Assembly: GCF_000412675.1 (NCBI RefSeq)
Contig: NC_021505.1
Coordinates: forward strand, 1,482,501-1,546,500
Source: Pseudomonas putida NBRC 14164
GTDB lineage: Bacteria; Pseudomonadota; Gammaproteobacteria; Pseudomonadales; Pseudomonadaceae
DNA length: 64,000 nt
Direction of reading: 5' to 3'
Position numbers and translations under genes: made by a program. Shown one piece after another: positions 52,113 through 60,987 of this stretch (the first letter of the stretch is position 1; each line of letters starts with the position of its first letter). The notes beneath the pieces were generated by a model. The model was not told the DNA's origin, searched no databases, and saw nothing but the letters and a program-made list of their open reading frames with translations.

Positions 52113-52199
52113 CGGCCTCTTCGCGGGTGAACCCGCTCCCACAGGTACGGCGCAAGTTTCAAGGCTTGCACAGTCCCTGTGGGAACGGGTTCACCCGCA
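52113..52199. repeat. Paired inverted REP element, CGGGTGAACCCGC type
   Basis: Same type as at 1964-2046: CGCGGGTGAACCCGCTCCCACAGG with an inverted partner GTGGGAACGGGTTCACCCGC. Between convergent nitroreductase and cpxS genes. Confidence 0.85.
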
Positions 52200-52206
52200 G
52201 ATCACA

Positions 52207-53541
52207 TCAACTGCCAGTAGCTTCAGCCAAGGGCAACTCCAGCCTGGCCACAAAGCCCCCCTGTGGATGGTTGTCCAGCACCAGACTCCCGCCATGGCGC
52301 TCTGCCGCCTTGCGCGCGATCGCCAGCCCCAGGCCATGCCCCGGCGCGTCCTGCCCCGGTGCGCGGAAGAACGGTTCGCCCAGCTGCTGCAGGTGTTCGG
52401 CTGCCGCCCCGGGCCCATGGTCACGCACGCTGATCACGATACGGTCCTGCTCACGCACGGCGCTCACTTCCACCGGCTGACCCGGCGGGTTGAAGCGCAG
52501 GGCATTGCGCAGCAGGTTGTCCACGGCGCGTTCGATCAGCGTTGGCCAACCTTGCAGGGTCAACCCCGGCTGCGCCTCCAGGCGCACGTCCTGGTCTGGT
52601 GCGCTGAGCAGGGCGTCCTTGCGTACGCTGCCGAGCAGGGCATTGAGGTCGACCGGCTCGGCATGCGCCTGCTCGGCATCGACCCGGGCCAAGGCAAGGA
52701 TTTCGCTGATCAGGTCTTCCAGGCGGTCGCACTCGCGGGTCAGGCGCGGCCACAAGGTGTCGCGCTGCTCGGGCCCGGCGCGCTCGGCCAAGGCCAGCGC
52801 GATGCGCAGCCTGGCCAGCGGCGAGCGCAGCTCATGGGATACATCGCGCAGTAACTGGCGCTGGCTGCCAATGGTGCTTTGCAGGCGCGCGCCCATCTTG
52901 TTGAAGTCCTTGGCCAGCACGCCAAACTCGTCACGCCGGGCCGCCAGTTGCGCCAGGCTGTTCTGCTGGTAGGTGGTCTGGCCCAGGTCATGCACCGCGC
53001 TGCGCAGGCGGCTTAGCGGGCGGGTGATGGACAGGGTGACCAGCAGGCTGAACAGGGTCAGTACCACCAGCGCAATCCCCAGAGCACTGAGCGGCCACAT
53101 CAGGCTTTCGCGGTGCCAGGCATCCAGCGCCGGATGGGGAATGCGGTAGATCAGCAGGTAGGTATCGCCGGTCTCGGGGCTGGTGTATTCCTCGGTCAGC
53201 CGGCGCCATGGCAGGCGCCGCTCGTCATTGTGCTGGCGTGCCTCGAAGGCTGCCGCACGGCGTGGGAAGGTGCCGGGCACCACGGCCTCGCCACTGTCGT
53301 CGAGCACCTGCACGTCGATCTTGTAGCGATCCTTGCGTCGTTCCAGAAAGTGCTGCGCCGAATCCAGGCCTTCCTGCTCGTAATGCTTGGCCCACTTGCT
53401 GGCCAGGGTATTCAGGCCCGGGTGGCGGCTAAGGATCCAGGCGTCCTGGTTGAGCATGTGGCCCAGCAGGATCGACAGGCCTGCGACCAGGGTAATGGCC
53501 AGCCAGAAACTGGCCAGAATGCGCCAGAACAGTGAACGCAA
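52207..53541 (-). CDS. cpxS: Sensor histidine kinase CpxS (CpxA-like)
   Basis: 444 aa inner-membrane kinase of the envelope-stress pair. First membrane span about residues 9-27, periplasmic domain to about 145, second span near 150-172, HAMP, phospho-acceptor His in RDVSHELRSPLARLRIAL, N-box DNLLRNALRFNPPG and G-box GHGLGLAIARKAAERHGG. A TTG start (complement 53539-53541) is chosen: AGGAGG stands 5 bp before it, while the GTG 6 bp further upstream overlaps that site and cannot use it. Separated from spy by an internal terminator. Confidence 0.85.
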   Translation of the reverse strand: MRSLFWRILASFWLAITLVAGLSILLGHMLNQDAWILSRHPGLNTLASKWAKHYEQEGLDSAQHFLERRKDRYKIDVQVLDDSGEAVVPGTFPRRAAAFEARQHNDERRLPWRRLTEEYTSPETGDTYLLIYRIPHPALDAWHRESLMWPLSALGIALVVLTLFSLLVTLSITRPLSRLRSAVHDLGQTTYQQNSLAQLAARRDEFGVLAKDFNKMGARLQSTIGSQRQLLRDVSHELRSPLARLRIALALAERAGPEQRDTLWPRLTRECDRLEDLISEILALARVDAEQAHAEPVDLNALLGSVRKDALLSAPDQDVRLEAQPGLTLQGWPTLIERAVDNLLRNALRFNPPGQPVEVSAVREQDRIVISVRDHGPGAAAEHLQQLGEPFFRAPGQDAPGHGLGLAIARKAAERHGGSLVLDNHPQGGFVARLELPLAEATGS

Positions 53542-53560
53542 GTGCACCTCCTGTAAACGG

Positions 53561-53593
53561 TAAAAGCCCGGCCCGCGGGGAGACGGGCCGGGC
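53561..53593 (-). terminator. Internal terminator/attenuator between spy and cpxS
   Basis: Perfect 10-bp stem GCCCGGCCCG/CGGGCCGGGC (53566-53575, 53584-53593), 8-nt loop, followed leftward by TTTTA. It lies after the spy stop and 24 bp before the cpxS start codon, so it should cap cpxS expression from the upstream promoters. The short T-tract implies partial read-through. Confidence 0.7.
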
Positions 53594-53607
53594 ATCGGGC
53601 GTACAGC

Positions 53608-54024
53608 TTACTGAGCCTTGGTGCCTTTTTCAGCTTTCCAGGCCTGGAACTCCTGCCACTCGGCTTTCTTTGCGGCGCGTTCCTTTTGCAGTTCGTCGAA
53701 CTTCTTCTGCTGCTCAGGTTTGAGCAGATTGCGCACTGCGGTGTCGGTCTTGTCGCGGCTGGCTTGCAGCTCGTCCTTCATGGCTTTCTGGTCGGCGGCT
53801 GGCAGCTTGGCCAGGTAGCGCTCGTTGATTTCACGGCGCTGCTGCATCTGCTCGCCCATCAGCTTGCCGATCTGCTGGCGCTGGTCGCGGCTCAGGTCCA
53901 GTTGATGGAAAGGCGCATCACCGCGATGATGCGGGCCGTCGTGACGCGGGCCGCCTTCAGGCATGGCCATGGCCACGGTCGGCAGGGCGGCGGCGAACAT
54001 CAGGGCGATAAGGGTCTTGCGCAT
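53608..54024 (-). CDS. Spy/CpxP-family periplasmic protein
   Basis: 138 aa. Signal peptide MRKTLIALMFAAALPTVAMA, a His-rich stretch (RHDGPHHRGDAPFHQ), then helical LTXXQ-like repeats (LDLSRDQRQQIGKLM and LLKPEQQKKFDEL). CpxP/Spy proteins act as chaperones and as negative signal partners of the Cpx kinase; the His-rich part may bind metal. ATG with GAAAGGAGAGAC upstream. Sits between cpxR and cpxS, like PA3205. Confidence 0.87.
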   Translation of the reverse strand: MRKTLIALMFAAALPTVAMAMPEGGPRHDGPHHRGDAPFHQLDLSRDQRQQIGKLMGEQMQQRREINERYLAKLPAADQKAMKDELQASRDKTDTAVRNLLKPEQQKKFDELQKERAAKKAEWQEFQAWKAEKGTKAQ

Positions 54025-54066
54025 GGTGTCTCTCCTTTCATAGGCCGGTGGTTACCGGATGAGCAC

Positions 54067-54120
54067 AGTCTAGGGAGATCACCGTCAAGCGCAGTCAGCG
54101 GATAGTAAAGGCTCGGTAAA
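54067..54120 (-). promoter_or_regulatory. Spy promoter region with a CpxR-like box
   Basis: Plus-strand GTAAA-N6-GTAAA (54105-54109 and 54116-54120), the CpxR direct repeat, though E. coli prefers N5. About 33 bp nearer the gene is a -10-like TAGACT (leftward; 54067-54072), with no good -35, as expected for an activated promoter. It lies directly behind the cpxR stop codon. Confidence 0.6.
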
Positions 54121-54125
54121 GATGG

Positions 54126-54803
54126 TCAGAGGCAGTAGTAATAGCCACGGCTACGCAGCGCCACGATGCGTGGACGGCCATCGGCATGTGGGCCGATCTT
54201 CTTGCGCAGGTTGCTGACATGCATGTCCAGGCTGCGGTCGTACAGGGTCAGTTTACGGCCCAGGCCGATCTGCGCCAGCTCCTGCTTGTCCAGCGGTTCG
54301 CCGGGTTGGCGCAGCAGGGCTTCAAGAATACGGCTTTCCGACAGGGTCAGGGTCATTTCACGGCCGTCGATGCTGGCCACGCCACGTGCCGGGCTGTACA
54401 CCAGGTCGCCCAGTTCCACCTGGCTGGTGGTGGCGGTGGGGTGGCTGCGGCGCAGTACTGCCCGCAGGCGGGCTGTGAGCTCGCGCGGATCGCAAGGTTT
54501 GGCCAGGTAGTCGTCGGCGCCCAGTTCCAGGCCGAGAATGCGGTCCAGCGGCTCGCCCCGTGCGGAGAGCATCAGTACCGGCAGCTCGGTATGCTCGCTG
54601 CGCAATTGCTTGAGCAGCTCCAGGCCGCTGCCATCGGGCAGCATCACGTCCAGTACCACGGCAGCCGGCGCGTATTCGGCCAGGGCCTGGCGTGCGCTCT
54701 GGCCATCGTGGCAGGCACGCACGGTGAACCCTTCCTGGGTCAACCAGCTGCCGAGCAGCTCGCACAGCTCCTGGTCATCATCAATCAGTAACAGCTCGCT
54801 CAT
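54126..54803 (-). CDS. cpxR: OmpR-family response regulator CpxR
   Basis: 225 aa. Receiver domain with acidic pocket (DDD at residues 8-10), phospho-acceptor Asp52 in VVLDVMLP and Lys in YLAKPCDP; then an OmpR-type winged helix ending in DMHVSNLRKKIGPHADG and ALRSRGYYYCL. First gene of a leftward cpxR-spy-cpxS block. In P. aeruginosa CpxR also activates mexAB-oprM. Confidence 0.88.
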   Translation of the reverse strand: MSELLLIDDDQELCELLGSWLTQEGFTVRACHDGQSARQALAEYAPAAVVLDVMLPDGSGLELLKQLRSEHTELPVLMLSARGEPLDRILGLELGADDYLAKPCDPRELTARLRAVLRRSHPTATTSQVELGDLVYSPARGVASIDGREMTLTLSESRILEALLRQPGEPLDKQELAQIGLGRKLTLYDRSLDMHVSNLRKKIGPHADGRPRIVALRSRGYYYCL

Positions 54804-54897
54804 GACTCACTCAATTCAACCATTGACGGCGGCTATTCGGCCCGCCAGTGGCAAAGATACCGCAGACTGATGGCAATCGTATAACTGCGGGTACCGC

Positions 54898-54935
54898 GTC
54901 GCCTCCTTCGCGGGCAAGCCCGCGAAGGAGGCGAC
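54898..54935. repeat. Perfect 38-bp palindrome (collapsed REP-like hairpin)
   Basis: 18-bp arms beginning GTCGCCTCCTTCGCGGGC, centred on AA at 54916-54917, with no mismatch. The core TTCGCGGGCAAGCCCGCGAA is the REP hairpin of this genome joined back to itself without the CTCCCACAGG tail or loop. It lies between the yciI stop and the cpxR start, both leftward, so it may end yciI transcripts or block exonucleases. Confidence 0.8.
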
Positions 54936-54946
54936 TCAGTCTCAGG

Positions 54947-55246
54947 TCAAGGAAGTACTTGCTTGAACGGCTTGACGACGACTTTGTCGTACACGCCTGC
55001 AGCAATGTAAGGATCGGCATCGGCCCAGGCCTGCGCCGCAGCCAGCGATTCGAATTCGGCAACGATCAGGCTACCGCTGAAACCGGCTTCGCCCGGGTCG
55101 TTGCTGTCGATGGCCGGGTGTGGGCCGGCCAGCACCACGCGGCCTTCGGCCTTGAGCTGCTGCAGGCGTTCGATGTGCGCCGGGCGGGCAGCCAGGCGCT
55201 TTTCCAGGGAGTTTGCGACGTCGCTGGCGATGATGGCGTAGAGCAT
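54947..55246 (-). CDS. yciI: YciI-family protein
   Basis: 99 aa, family length. [42 protein letters not shown] is the typical dimeric alpha-beta fold with the conserved His/Asp pocket (RPAHIERL). Enzymatic role in the yci cluster unproven; some relatives are dehydrochlorinases. 1 bp from the yciB stop, so co-transcribed. Confidence 0.87.
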   Translation of the reverse strand: MLYAIIASDVANSLEKRLAARPAHIERLQQLKAEGRVVLAGPHPAIDSNDPGEAGFSGSLIVAEFESLAAAQAWADADPYIAAGVYDKVVVKPFKQVLP

Positions 55247-55247
55247 G

Positions 55248-55841
55248 TCAATCCTTGGGTTTGGTAATGGAAGGGTCGTCGTGCAGGTGGCGCGACAGGT
55301 ACACGCCTTGCGCCACCAGGAAGATCACGGTCATGCCCAGGCTGCCGAACACCTTGAAGTCGACCCAGAAGTCCTGGAAGGTGAAGGCAACGAACAGGTT
55401 GGCCGCGCCGCAGAACAGGAAGAAGCCGATCCAGGCAACGTTCAGGCGGGACCAGACGGCATCGGGCAGGGTCAGGGCATGGCCCATGATGCGCTTGATC
55501 AGCACCCGGTCACCGATGAAGTGGCTGCCGGCAAAGCCCAGGGCGAACAGCCAGTTCACCACCGGCGCTTTCCACTTGAGGAAGGTTTCACTGTGGAAGG
55601 TCAGGGTCAGGCCGCCAAATACCAGGCAGGCCACCAGGGTCAGCCACTGGCCCTTTTCCAGCTTGCGCTGGCGCAGGAACAGCGCGCCGTACACCACCAG
55701 CGAGCTGATGATCAGCATGGCCGTGGCACTGTAGATGCCGCCGAATTCGAAGCTGTGGCCGGCGACTTCCATGGGGCGCGGGTCCAGCTTGTAGACGATG
55801 AAGAACAGCAGCAGCGGGATGAAATCGATGAATTGTTTCAC
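55248..55841 (-). CDS. yciB: Inner-membrane septation protein A (YciB/IspA)
   Basis: 197 aa, about five to six membrane spans; starts [18 protein letters not shown] from GTG (complement 55839-55841), the usual YciB N-terminus. Linked in E. coli to envelope synthesis and septation, in contact with elongation and division machinery. An in-frame ATG at 55910 would overlap the divergent rnm gene and is unlikely. First gene of the yciB-yciI pair. Confidence 0.88.
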   Translation of the reverse strand: MKQFIDFIPLLLFFIVYKLDPRPMEVAGHSFEFGGIYSATAMLIISSLVVYGALFLRQRKLEKGQWLTLVACLVFGGLTLTFHSETFLKWKAPVVNWLFALGFAGSHFIGDRVLIKRIMGHALTLPDAVWSRLNVAWIGFFLFCGAANLFVAFTFQDFWVDFKVFGSLGMTVIFLVAQGVYLSRHLHDDPSITKPKD

Positions 55842-55908
55842 AATGGCAGCCAGAATCGGGATGTGACGGCATAATAACAAACATCGATTCCAGCGAAAGC
55901 GCTCCTCC

Positions 55909-56769
55909 ATGAATGTTGATCTGCACTGTCACAGTACGGCCTCCGACGGCGCCCTGTCGCCCTCGGTACTGGTTGCCCGGGCCCATGAGCACGGGGTGCA
56001 AACTCTGGCACTGACTGACCATGACACCCTCGAAGGCCTGGCCGAAGCACGCCAGGCCTGCACTGAACGGGGCATGCATTGGGTCAGCGGGGTGGAATTG
56101 TCGTGCACCTGGGGTGGCGCGACCATCCATGTGCTGGGTTATGACTTCCCGCTGGACGCGCCGCCCTTGCTGGCAGCGATTGAATCACTGCATCGGGGGC
56201 GTTGGTTGCGCGCCGAAGAAATCGACAAGCGGCTGGCGGCCAAAGGCATGCCCGGCACGCTGGAGGGCGCCCGCGCCGTTCAGCACGAACTGGGCGACAG
56301 CGGCAACGCCCCGGCGCGCCCGCATTTTGCCGAGTATCTGGTGCGTGCCGGGCACGTCAAGGACCGTGGTGAGGCGTTTCGCAAATGGCTGGGTGCCGGC
56401 AAGCTGGGCGACGTCAAGCAGCACTGGCCGACCCTCGACGAAACTGTCGCCACCCTGCGCCAGTCCAAAGCATGGGTGAGCCTGGCCCACCCGATGCATT
56501 ACGACCTGACCCGCAGCAAGCGCAGAAGGCTGATTGCCGACTATATTCAGGCAGGTGGGCAGGCACTTGAGGTGGTCAACGGGATGATGCCGGCCGAGCA
56601 GGTGGGCACGATGTCCATCCTTACGCGTGAGTTCGGCCTGCTGGCAAGCGCTGGCAGTGACTTCCACGGCCCCGGCACCTGGGGAGAGATCGGTGCCTAC
56701 CGGCCTTTGCCCGAGGACCTGCCACCTCTGTGGCGTCGATTCAGCCATGAACAGCCTTTGGCGCTATGA
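55909..56769 (+). CDS. rnm: RNase AM, PHP-domain 5'-3' exoribonuclease (YciV/TrpH)
   Basis: 286 aa. PHP metal motifs: [12 protein letters not shown] at the N-terminus, LTDHDT near 36, GVELSC near 62, [10 protein letters not shown] near 192 and SAGSDFHG near 252. E. coli RNase AM trims 5' ends of rRNAs and degrades short oligonucleotides. ATG 55909. Head of the rightward rnm-yciO-scpA-scpB run. Confidence 0.87.
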   Translation: MNVDLHCHSTASDGALSPSVLVARAHEHGVQTLALTDHDTLEGLAEARQACTERGMHWVSGVELSCTWGGATIHVLGYDFPLDAPPLLAAIESLHRGRWLRAEEIDKRLAAKGMPGTLEGARAVQHELGDSGNAPARPHFAEYLVRAGHVKDRGEAFRKWLGAGKLGDVKQHWPTLDETVATLRQSKAWVSLAHPMHYDLTRSKRRRLIADYIQAGGQALEVVNGMMPAEQVGTMSILTREFGLLASAGSDFHGPGTWGEIGAYRPLPEDLPPLWRRFSHEQPLAL

Positions 56770-56782
56770 ACAGGATGACTAC

Positions 56783-57412
56783 GTGAGCCAATTTTTCCAG
56801 ATTCATCCGGAGAACCCCCAGGCGCGCCTGATAAAACAGGCCGTCGAGATCATCCGCAAGGGTGGCGTGGTGGTGTACCCGACCGACTCGGCATACGCGC
56901 TGGGCTGCCAGATGGGTGACAAGGCGGCGATTGAGCGGGTGCGTCGCCTGCGCGGGCTGGACAAGACGCACAACTTCACCCTGATGTGCTGTGACATGTC
57001 TCAGCTGGGGTTGTACGCCAAGGTCGACACCGGCACCTTCCGTCTGCTCAAGGCGCATGTGCCGGGGCCATATACCTTCATCCTCAACGGCACCCGTGAA
57101 GTGCCGCGGCTGCTGTTGCATGACAAGCGTCGCACCATCGGCCTGCGCGTACCGGCCCACGCCATCACGCTGGCCTTGCTGGCCGAGTTGGGCGAGCCGC
57201 TGATGAGCGTGAGCCTGATCCTGCCGGGCGACAGCGAGCCGATGACCGACCCTCACGAAATCCGTGAGCGGCTGGAGCACCACGTCGACCTGGTGATCGA
57301 CGGCGGTTTCGGCGACCTCAAGGCGTCGACCATCATCGACTTGTCCGGCGATGAGCCGGAACTGATCCGCGAGGGCTGCGGCGACCCCACGCCGTTTCTG
57401 GTCAGCGCGTGA
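56783..57412 (+). CDS. yciO: YciO/Sua5-YrdC-fold protein
   Basis: 209 aa. YrdC-like motifs: GGVVVYPTDSAYALGC, KTHNFTLMCCDMSQL, VPGPYTFIL and TIGLRVPAH. YrdC/Sua5 proteins make threonylcarbamoyl-AMP for tRNA t6A; YciO is a paralogue with weak or unknown activity. GTG 56783 follows AGGATGA; an ATG at 56747 lies inside the rnm gene. The stop overlaps the scpA GTG by 4 bp (GTGA). Confidence 0.85.
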   Translation: MSQFFQIHPENPQARLIKQAVEIIRKGGVVVYPTDSAYALGCQMGDKAAIERVRRLRGLDKTHNFTLMCCDMSQLGLYAKVDTGTFRLLKAHVPGPYTFILNGTREVPRLLLHDKRRTIGLRVPAHAITLALLAELGEPLMSVSLILPGDSEPMTDPHEIRERLEHHVDLVIDGGFGDLKASTIIDLSGDEPELIREGCGDPTPFLVSA

Positions 57413-58263
57413 GCCAGGTGGAAACGCCCGAGGCACCGGCTGAGCAGGCCGAGTCGCCTCGGCAGCTGCAACTGGCCTTGGTCTACGGCGAAGCCCTGAC
57501 CGAAATGCCGCTGGACCTGTACATCCCGCCGGATGCCCTGGAAGTCATCCTCGAAGCCTTCGAAGGGCCGCTGGACCTGCTGCTGTACCTGATCCGCAAG
57601 CAGAACATCGACATCCTCGACATCCCGGTGGCGGAAATCACCCGCCAGTACATGGGCTATGTGGAGCTGATGAAGAGCGTGCGCCTGGAGCTGGCCGCCG
57701 AGTACCTGGTGATGGCCGCCATGCTGGCCGAGATCAAGTCGCGCATGCTGCTGCCCCGTTCAGCCGATGTCGAGGAGGAGGAGGGCGACCCGCGCGCTGA
57801 GCTGATCCGCCGCCTGCAGGAGTATGAGCGTTTCAAGGCCGCAGCCGAAGGCATCGACGAACTGCCACGGGTGGGCCGCGATGTCGTGGTGCCGCGCCTG
57901 GAAGCACCGCAGGCCAAGGTGCGCAAGCTGTTGCCGCAGGTCCGCCTGGAAGAGCTGCTGGTGTCCATGGCCGAGGTAATGCGCCGCAACGACCTGTTCG
58001 AAAGCCACCAGATCAGCCGTGAGACCTTGTCTACCCGCGAGCGCATGAGCCAGGTGCTGGAGCGCCTCAAGGGCGGTGCTTTCGTGCCGTTCGGCGCGCT
58101 GTTTGCCGCCGAAGAGGGCAAGCTGGGTGTGGTGGTGACCTTCATGGCGGTGCTCGAACTGGTGAAGGAATCGCTGATCGAACTGGTGCAGAATGAACCC
58201 TTCGCCGCCATCCACGTGCGGCTTCGCCCAGCGCTTGTTGAAGAACCTGATGAACCTGAATGA
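57409..58263 (+). CDS. scpA: Segregation and condensation protein A (kleisin)
   Basis: 284 aa. Motif EAFEGPLDLLLYLIRKQNIDILDIPVAEITRQYM is the ScpA N-terminal SMC-binding segment; the acidic linker EEEEGDPRAELIRRLQEYE and the C-terminal winged helix follow. GTG start overlaps the yciO stop. The N-terminal 40 residues before the motif are variable, so a later start at an internal ATG is possible. Part of Smc-ScpAB, which compacts the chromosome; smc is not in the window. Confidence 0.9.
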   Translation: MSQVETPEAPAEQAESPRQLQLALVYGEALTEMPLDLYIPPDALEVILEAFEGPLDLLLYLIRKQNIDILDIPVAEITRQYMGYVELMKSVRLELAAEYLVMAAMLAEIKSRMLLPRSADVEEEEGDPRAELIRRLQEYERFKAAAEGIDELPRVGRDVVVPRLEAPQAKVRKLLPQVRLEELLVSMAEVMRRNDLFESHQISRETLSTRERMSQVLERLKGGAFVPFGALFAAEEGKLGVVVTFMAVLELVKESLIELVQNEPFAAIHVRLRPALVEEPDEPE

Positions 58264-59017
58264 CCCCCGCGACCTGGCGTCACTGATCGAAGCTTTTTTG
58301 CTGGCTTCGGGCAAGCCGCAATCCCTGGAGCGCCTGTACGAGCTGCTCGAAGAGGGCGAGCGCCCCGAGCCCCACGTGTTCAAGCAGGCCCTTGAGGTGC
58401 TTGGCAAGTCGTGCAGCGGCCGTGCCTTCGAACTCAAGGAAGTGGCCAGCGGCTACCGCCTGCAAATCCGCGAAGACTTTGCGCCCTGGGTTGGGCGCCT
58501 GTGGGAAGAGCGCCCGCAGCGTTATTCGCGCGCGCTGCTCGAAACCCTGGCCCTGATCGCCTACCGCCAGCCCATCACCCGTGGCGAGATTGAAGACGTA
58601 CGGGGCGTTGCGGTGAACAGCAACATCATCAGGACCCTGGTCGAGCGCGAGTGGATTCGTGTGGTTGGCTACCGCGAAGTGCCCGGGCGGCCAGCGATGT
58701 TTGCCACCACCAAAGGGTTTCTCGACCATTTCAACCTCAAGAGCCTGGATGAGCTGCCGGCCTTGGCCGAGTTGCGCGAAATGGAGCCGGAGCCGCTGCT
58801 CGACCCGGATGACGCGCCCGTGCCGGCGCACCTGCAGGTGTTGGCGGATGCCAGCCTTGGGGAAGAAGAGGTTGCTGAGCCAAAGGACGAAACCAGCTTC
58901 CGTAGCTTGCTGGTGGAGCTGGATGCCATGGAGGAGGGGCTGAAGATTGATTTTGATGATTTGCGCGAAGACGAGCCCGAGGCTTCCGTGGAACAAGAGG
59001 GCAAGTTACAGCCCTGA
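58250..59017 (+). CDS. scpB: Segregation and condensation protein B
   Basis: 255 aa. Two winged helices with ALLETLALIAYRQPITRGEIEDVRGVAVNSNIIRTLVEREWIRVVGYREVPGRPAMFATTKGFLDHF, the ScpB signature. The C-terminal tail of about 60 residues is acidic and variable. ATG 58250 overlaps scpA by 14 bp, so the two are translationally coupled and made in proportion. Confidence 0.92.
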   Translation: MNLNDPRDLASLIEAFLLASGKPQSLERLYELLEEGERPEPHVFKQALEVLGKSCSGRAFELKEVASGYRLQIREDFAPWVGRLWEERPQRYSRALLETLALIAYRQPITRGEIEDVRGVAVNSNIIRTLVEREWIRVVGYREVPGRPAMFATTKGFLDHFNLKSLDELPALAELREMEPEPLLDPDDAPVPAHLQVLADASLGEEEVAEPKDETSFRSLLVELDAMEEGLKIDFDDLREDEPEASVEQEGKLQP

Positions 59018-59036
59018 TTCTTCTTTTGGCAGTGCT

Positions 59037-59130
59037 GGCCCTGTCGCCGGCAAGCCAGCTCCCACAGGGGCTTCGCAGGTCTTGAATGTGGTGTAGTACT
59101 TGTGGGAGCTGGCTTGCCGGCGATAGGGCC
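59037..59130. repeat. Paired inverted REP element, GCCGGCAAGCCAGCTCCCACAG type
   Basis: Left copy GGCCCTGTCGCCGGC (one change) and canonical right copy. Located between scpB and rluB in the same direction, so it may adjust scpAB to rluB read-through. Confidence 0.88.
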
Positions 59131-59291
59131 AGTGAGATCAACACAAGACCACTAGGCTGAAACCGCTCCCAATACTTGCAAAACCCTCTAACCTCCAGTG
59201 CGTTCCATTGCCGAACCGCGTATGATGCGCGGCCTTTTGGCGCGTTCGTCGCCAAGAACCTGTTTTCATTCCTACACCGGGAGGTGCCCAG

Positions 59292-60359
59292 ATGAGTGAG
59301 CAAGACCTGCAAGATACCGAAATCACCCCGCCATCCGGCGAAAAGCTGCAGAAAGTGCTGGCGCGCATTGGCGTGGGCTCGCGCCGTGACGTCGAGGCCT
59401 GGATCAGCCAGGGCCGCATCAAGGTCAACGGCGTCGCAGCCACCCTTGGCCAGCGCGTCGACCTGCACGACGCCATTGCCGTAGACGGCAAGCTGATCAA
59501 GCGCGAAGAGGCCGCCGAGGCCACTCGCCGGGTGATCATGTACAACAAGCCCGATGGCGAAATCTGCACCCGTGACGACCCGGAAGGCCGTCCGACCGTG
59601 TTCGATCGCCTGCCACGGCCAAAAGAAGGCCGCTGGATCAACATCGGCCGCCTCGACATCAACACCACCGGCTTGCTGCTGTTCACCACCGACGGTGAGC
59701 TGGCCAACCGCCTGATGCACCCGTCCTACGAGATGGACCGTGAGTACGCGGTACGTGTGCGTGGTGAAGTCGACGACGAGATGATCGAGCGCCTGAAAGC
59801 CGGCGTAATGCTGGAAGACGGCCCGGCCAAGTTCACCGACATCCAGAAGGCACCAGGAGGCGAAGGCTTCAACCACTGGTACCACTGCGTGGTGATGGAA
59901 GGCCGTAACCGTGAAGTACGTCGCCTGTGGGAATCGCAGGGCATGGTGGTCAGCCGCCTGAAGCGCGTGCGTTTCGGCCCGGTGTTCCTCAACTCCGACC
60001 TGCCGATGGGCCGCTGGCGTGAAATGACCCAGGGCGAAATCGACATCCTGGCTGCCGAAGTGGGCCTGCAGCCAGTGGCGCTGCCTGCCATGAAGCTCAA
60101 GGCCAAGGACAAGATGGAGCGCCTGCAGCGCAAGTCGACCCGCCCGCTGGGCCGTGGCGAGCGCGTGCGCAACCTGCGCCCGGCTCACGAAGGTGCCGCT
60201 ACTGGCGAGCGCCCGGCGCGTCAGCCGCGTGAAGAGGCTCCGCGTAAACCTAACCGTGGCAGCACGGTGGCCGAGCGTCCAAGCGATATGCGCAAGCGCC
60301 CGGGCAAGCCTGAGGGTGACAAGCCGGCAGGCCGTGGTCGCGGCAAGCCGCGTGGCTGA
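59292..60359 (+). CDS. rluB: 23S rRNA pseudouridine(2605) synthase RluB
   Basis: 355 aa. N-terminal S4 RNA-binding domain (EKLQKVLARIGVGSRRDVEAWISQGRIKVNG), catalytic GRLDINTTGLLLFT with the active Asp, and REVRRLWESQG. The C-terminal tail (about 260-355) is low-complexity Arg/Lys/Pro/Gly, longer than in E. coli. CGGGAGG stands before ATG 59292. Followed by a terminator. Confidence 0.92.
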   Translation: MSEQDLQDTEITPPSGEKLQKVLARIGVGSRRDVEAWISQGRIKVNGVAATLGQRVDLHDAIAVDGKLIKREEAAEATRRVIMYNKPDGEICTRDDPEGRPTVFDRLPRPKEGRWINIGRLDINTTGLLLFTTDGELANRLMHPSYEMDREYAVRVRGEVDDEMIERLKAGVMLEDGPAKFTDIQKAPGGEGFNHWYHCVVMEGRNREVRRLWESQGMVVSRLKRVRFGPVFLNSDLPMGRWREMTQGEIDILAAEVGLQPVALPAMKLKAKDKMERLQRKSTRPLGRGERVRNLRPAHEGAATGERPARQPREEAPRKPNRGSTVAERPSDMRKRPGKPEGDKPAGRGRGKPRG

Positions 60360-60380
60360 TAAGCCTGTGTGGTAACCAAG

Positions 60381-60407
60381 AAACCAGCCTTCGGGCTGGT
60401 TTTTTTA
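60381..60407 (+). terminator. Rho-independent terminator of rluB
   Basis: ACCAGCC-TTCG-GGCTGGT with a TTCG tetraloop, then seven T. Confidence 0.93.
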
Positions 60408-60712
60408 TGCCTGTGGGAATTGGGGGGGCAATGCGGCCCCAAGATATTGAACAAAAAGAATTTTTCTGACGACTGGCAAGTTTCTGAACCGACGTGTAAA
60501 GAAATTTATACGAATGTAGCCGTTTTCAGTCCGCATTTCAGATCAAGCCCTATCGTGTAAACAAACCTTGCCGGCGTCCAGGTGCCAAAGCCGCTGTCCT
60601 GGGCCCTCCCACCCTTGCCCAAACCCCCGTCCCCACGGTGTTATAGCCGCCATTGCCGTGTGCAAGAGCCCGCCCACAGAGCCGGGCTGACAAAACAACA
60701 AATGGAGGCGCC

Positions 60713-60883
60713 ATGTACGCCGATCACTCCGCCTTTCAAGGCCCATACCACAGGATCGCTGCGTTTTTTCCGGATGGAAGGACGCAACGCGTTGACGCCT
60801 GCGCGTTTGCAGGGGTATACAGTGCGCCGCGTTTTACCTGTGACCCTCTTGCGTACCGCGCACTCTTGATCACGCCTGGTTGA
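60713..60883 (+). CDS. Possible 56-codon leader ORF with CA motif and strong SD
   Basis: GGAGG (60704-60708) lies 4 bp before ATG 60713, with the Hfq/Crc-type motif AACAACAA just before the SD. The peptide begins MYADHSAFQGPYHRIAAFFP and has no recognisable family. The good ribosome-binding site is the main argument for it; it may be a regulatory leader of aroP2 or a chance frame. Confidence 0.35.
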   Translation: MYADHSAFQGPYHRIAAFFPDGRTQRVDACAFAGVYSAPRFTCDPLAYRALLITPG

Positions 60884-60979
60884 CCCGCTCCGGCGGCACC
60901 TGAGGTCAAGAAACCCAAGGTAACCACCTTGCCCATTCCGCTGCGCCACGAGCGCGGTGGGTCCGATTCCGTCACAGAT

Positions 60980-60987
60980 AAAAACAA
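60980..60987 (+). promoter_or_regulatory. Hfq/Crc-type CA motif before aroP2
   Basis: AAAAACAA matches AANAANAA and ends 3 bp before the AGGTGA ribosome-binding site of aroP2 (start 61005). Direct match; Hfq/Crc control inferred. Confidence 0.55.

Noticed and set aside
60495..60561. PhhR/TyrR boxes upstream of aroP2
   Set aside because: Only TGTAAA half-sites are present; the matching TTTACA halves are missing at the right distance, so not reported as sites.
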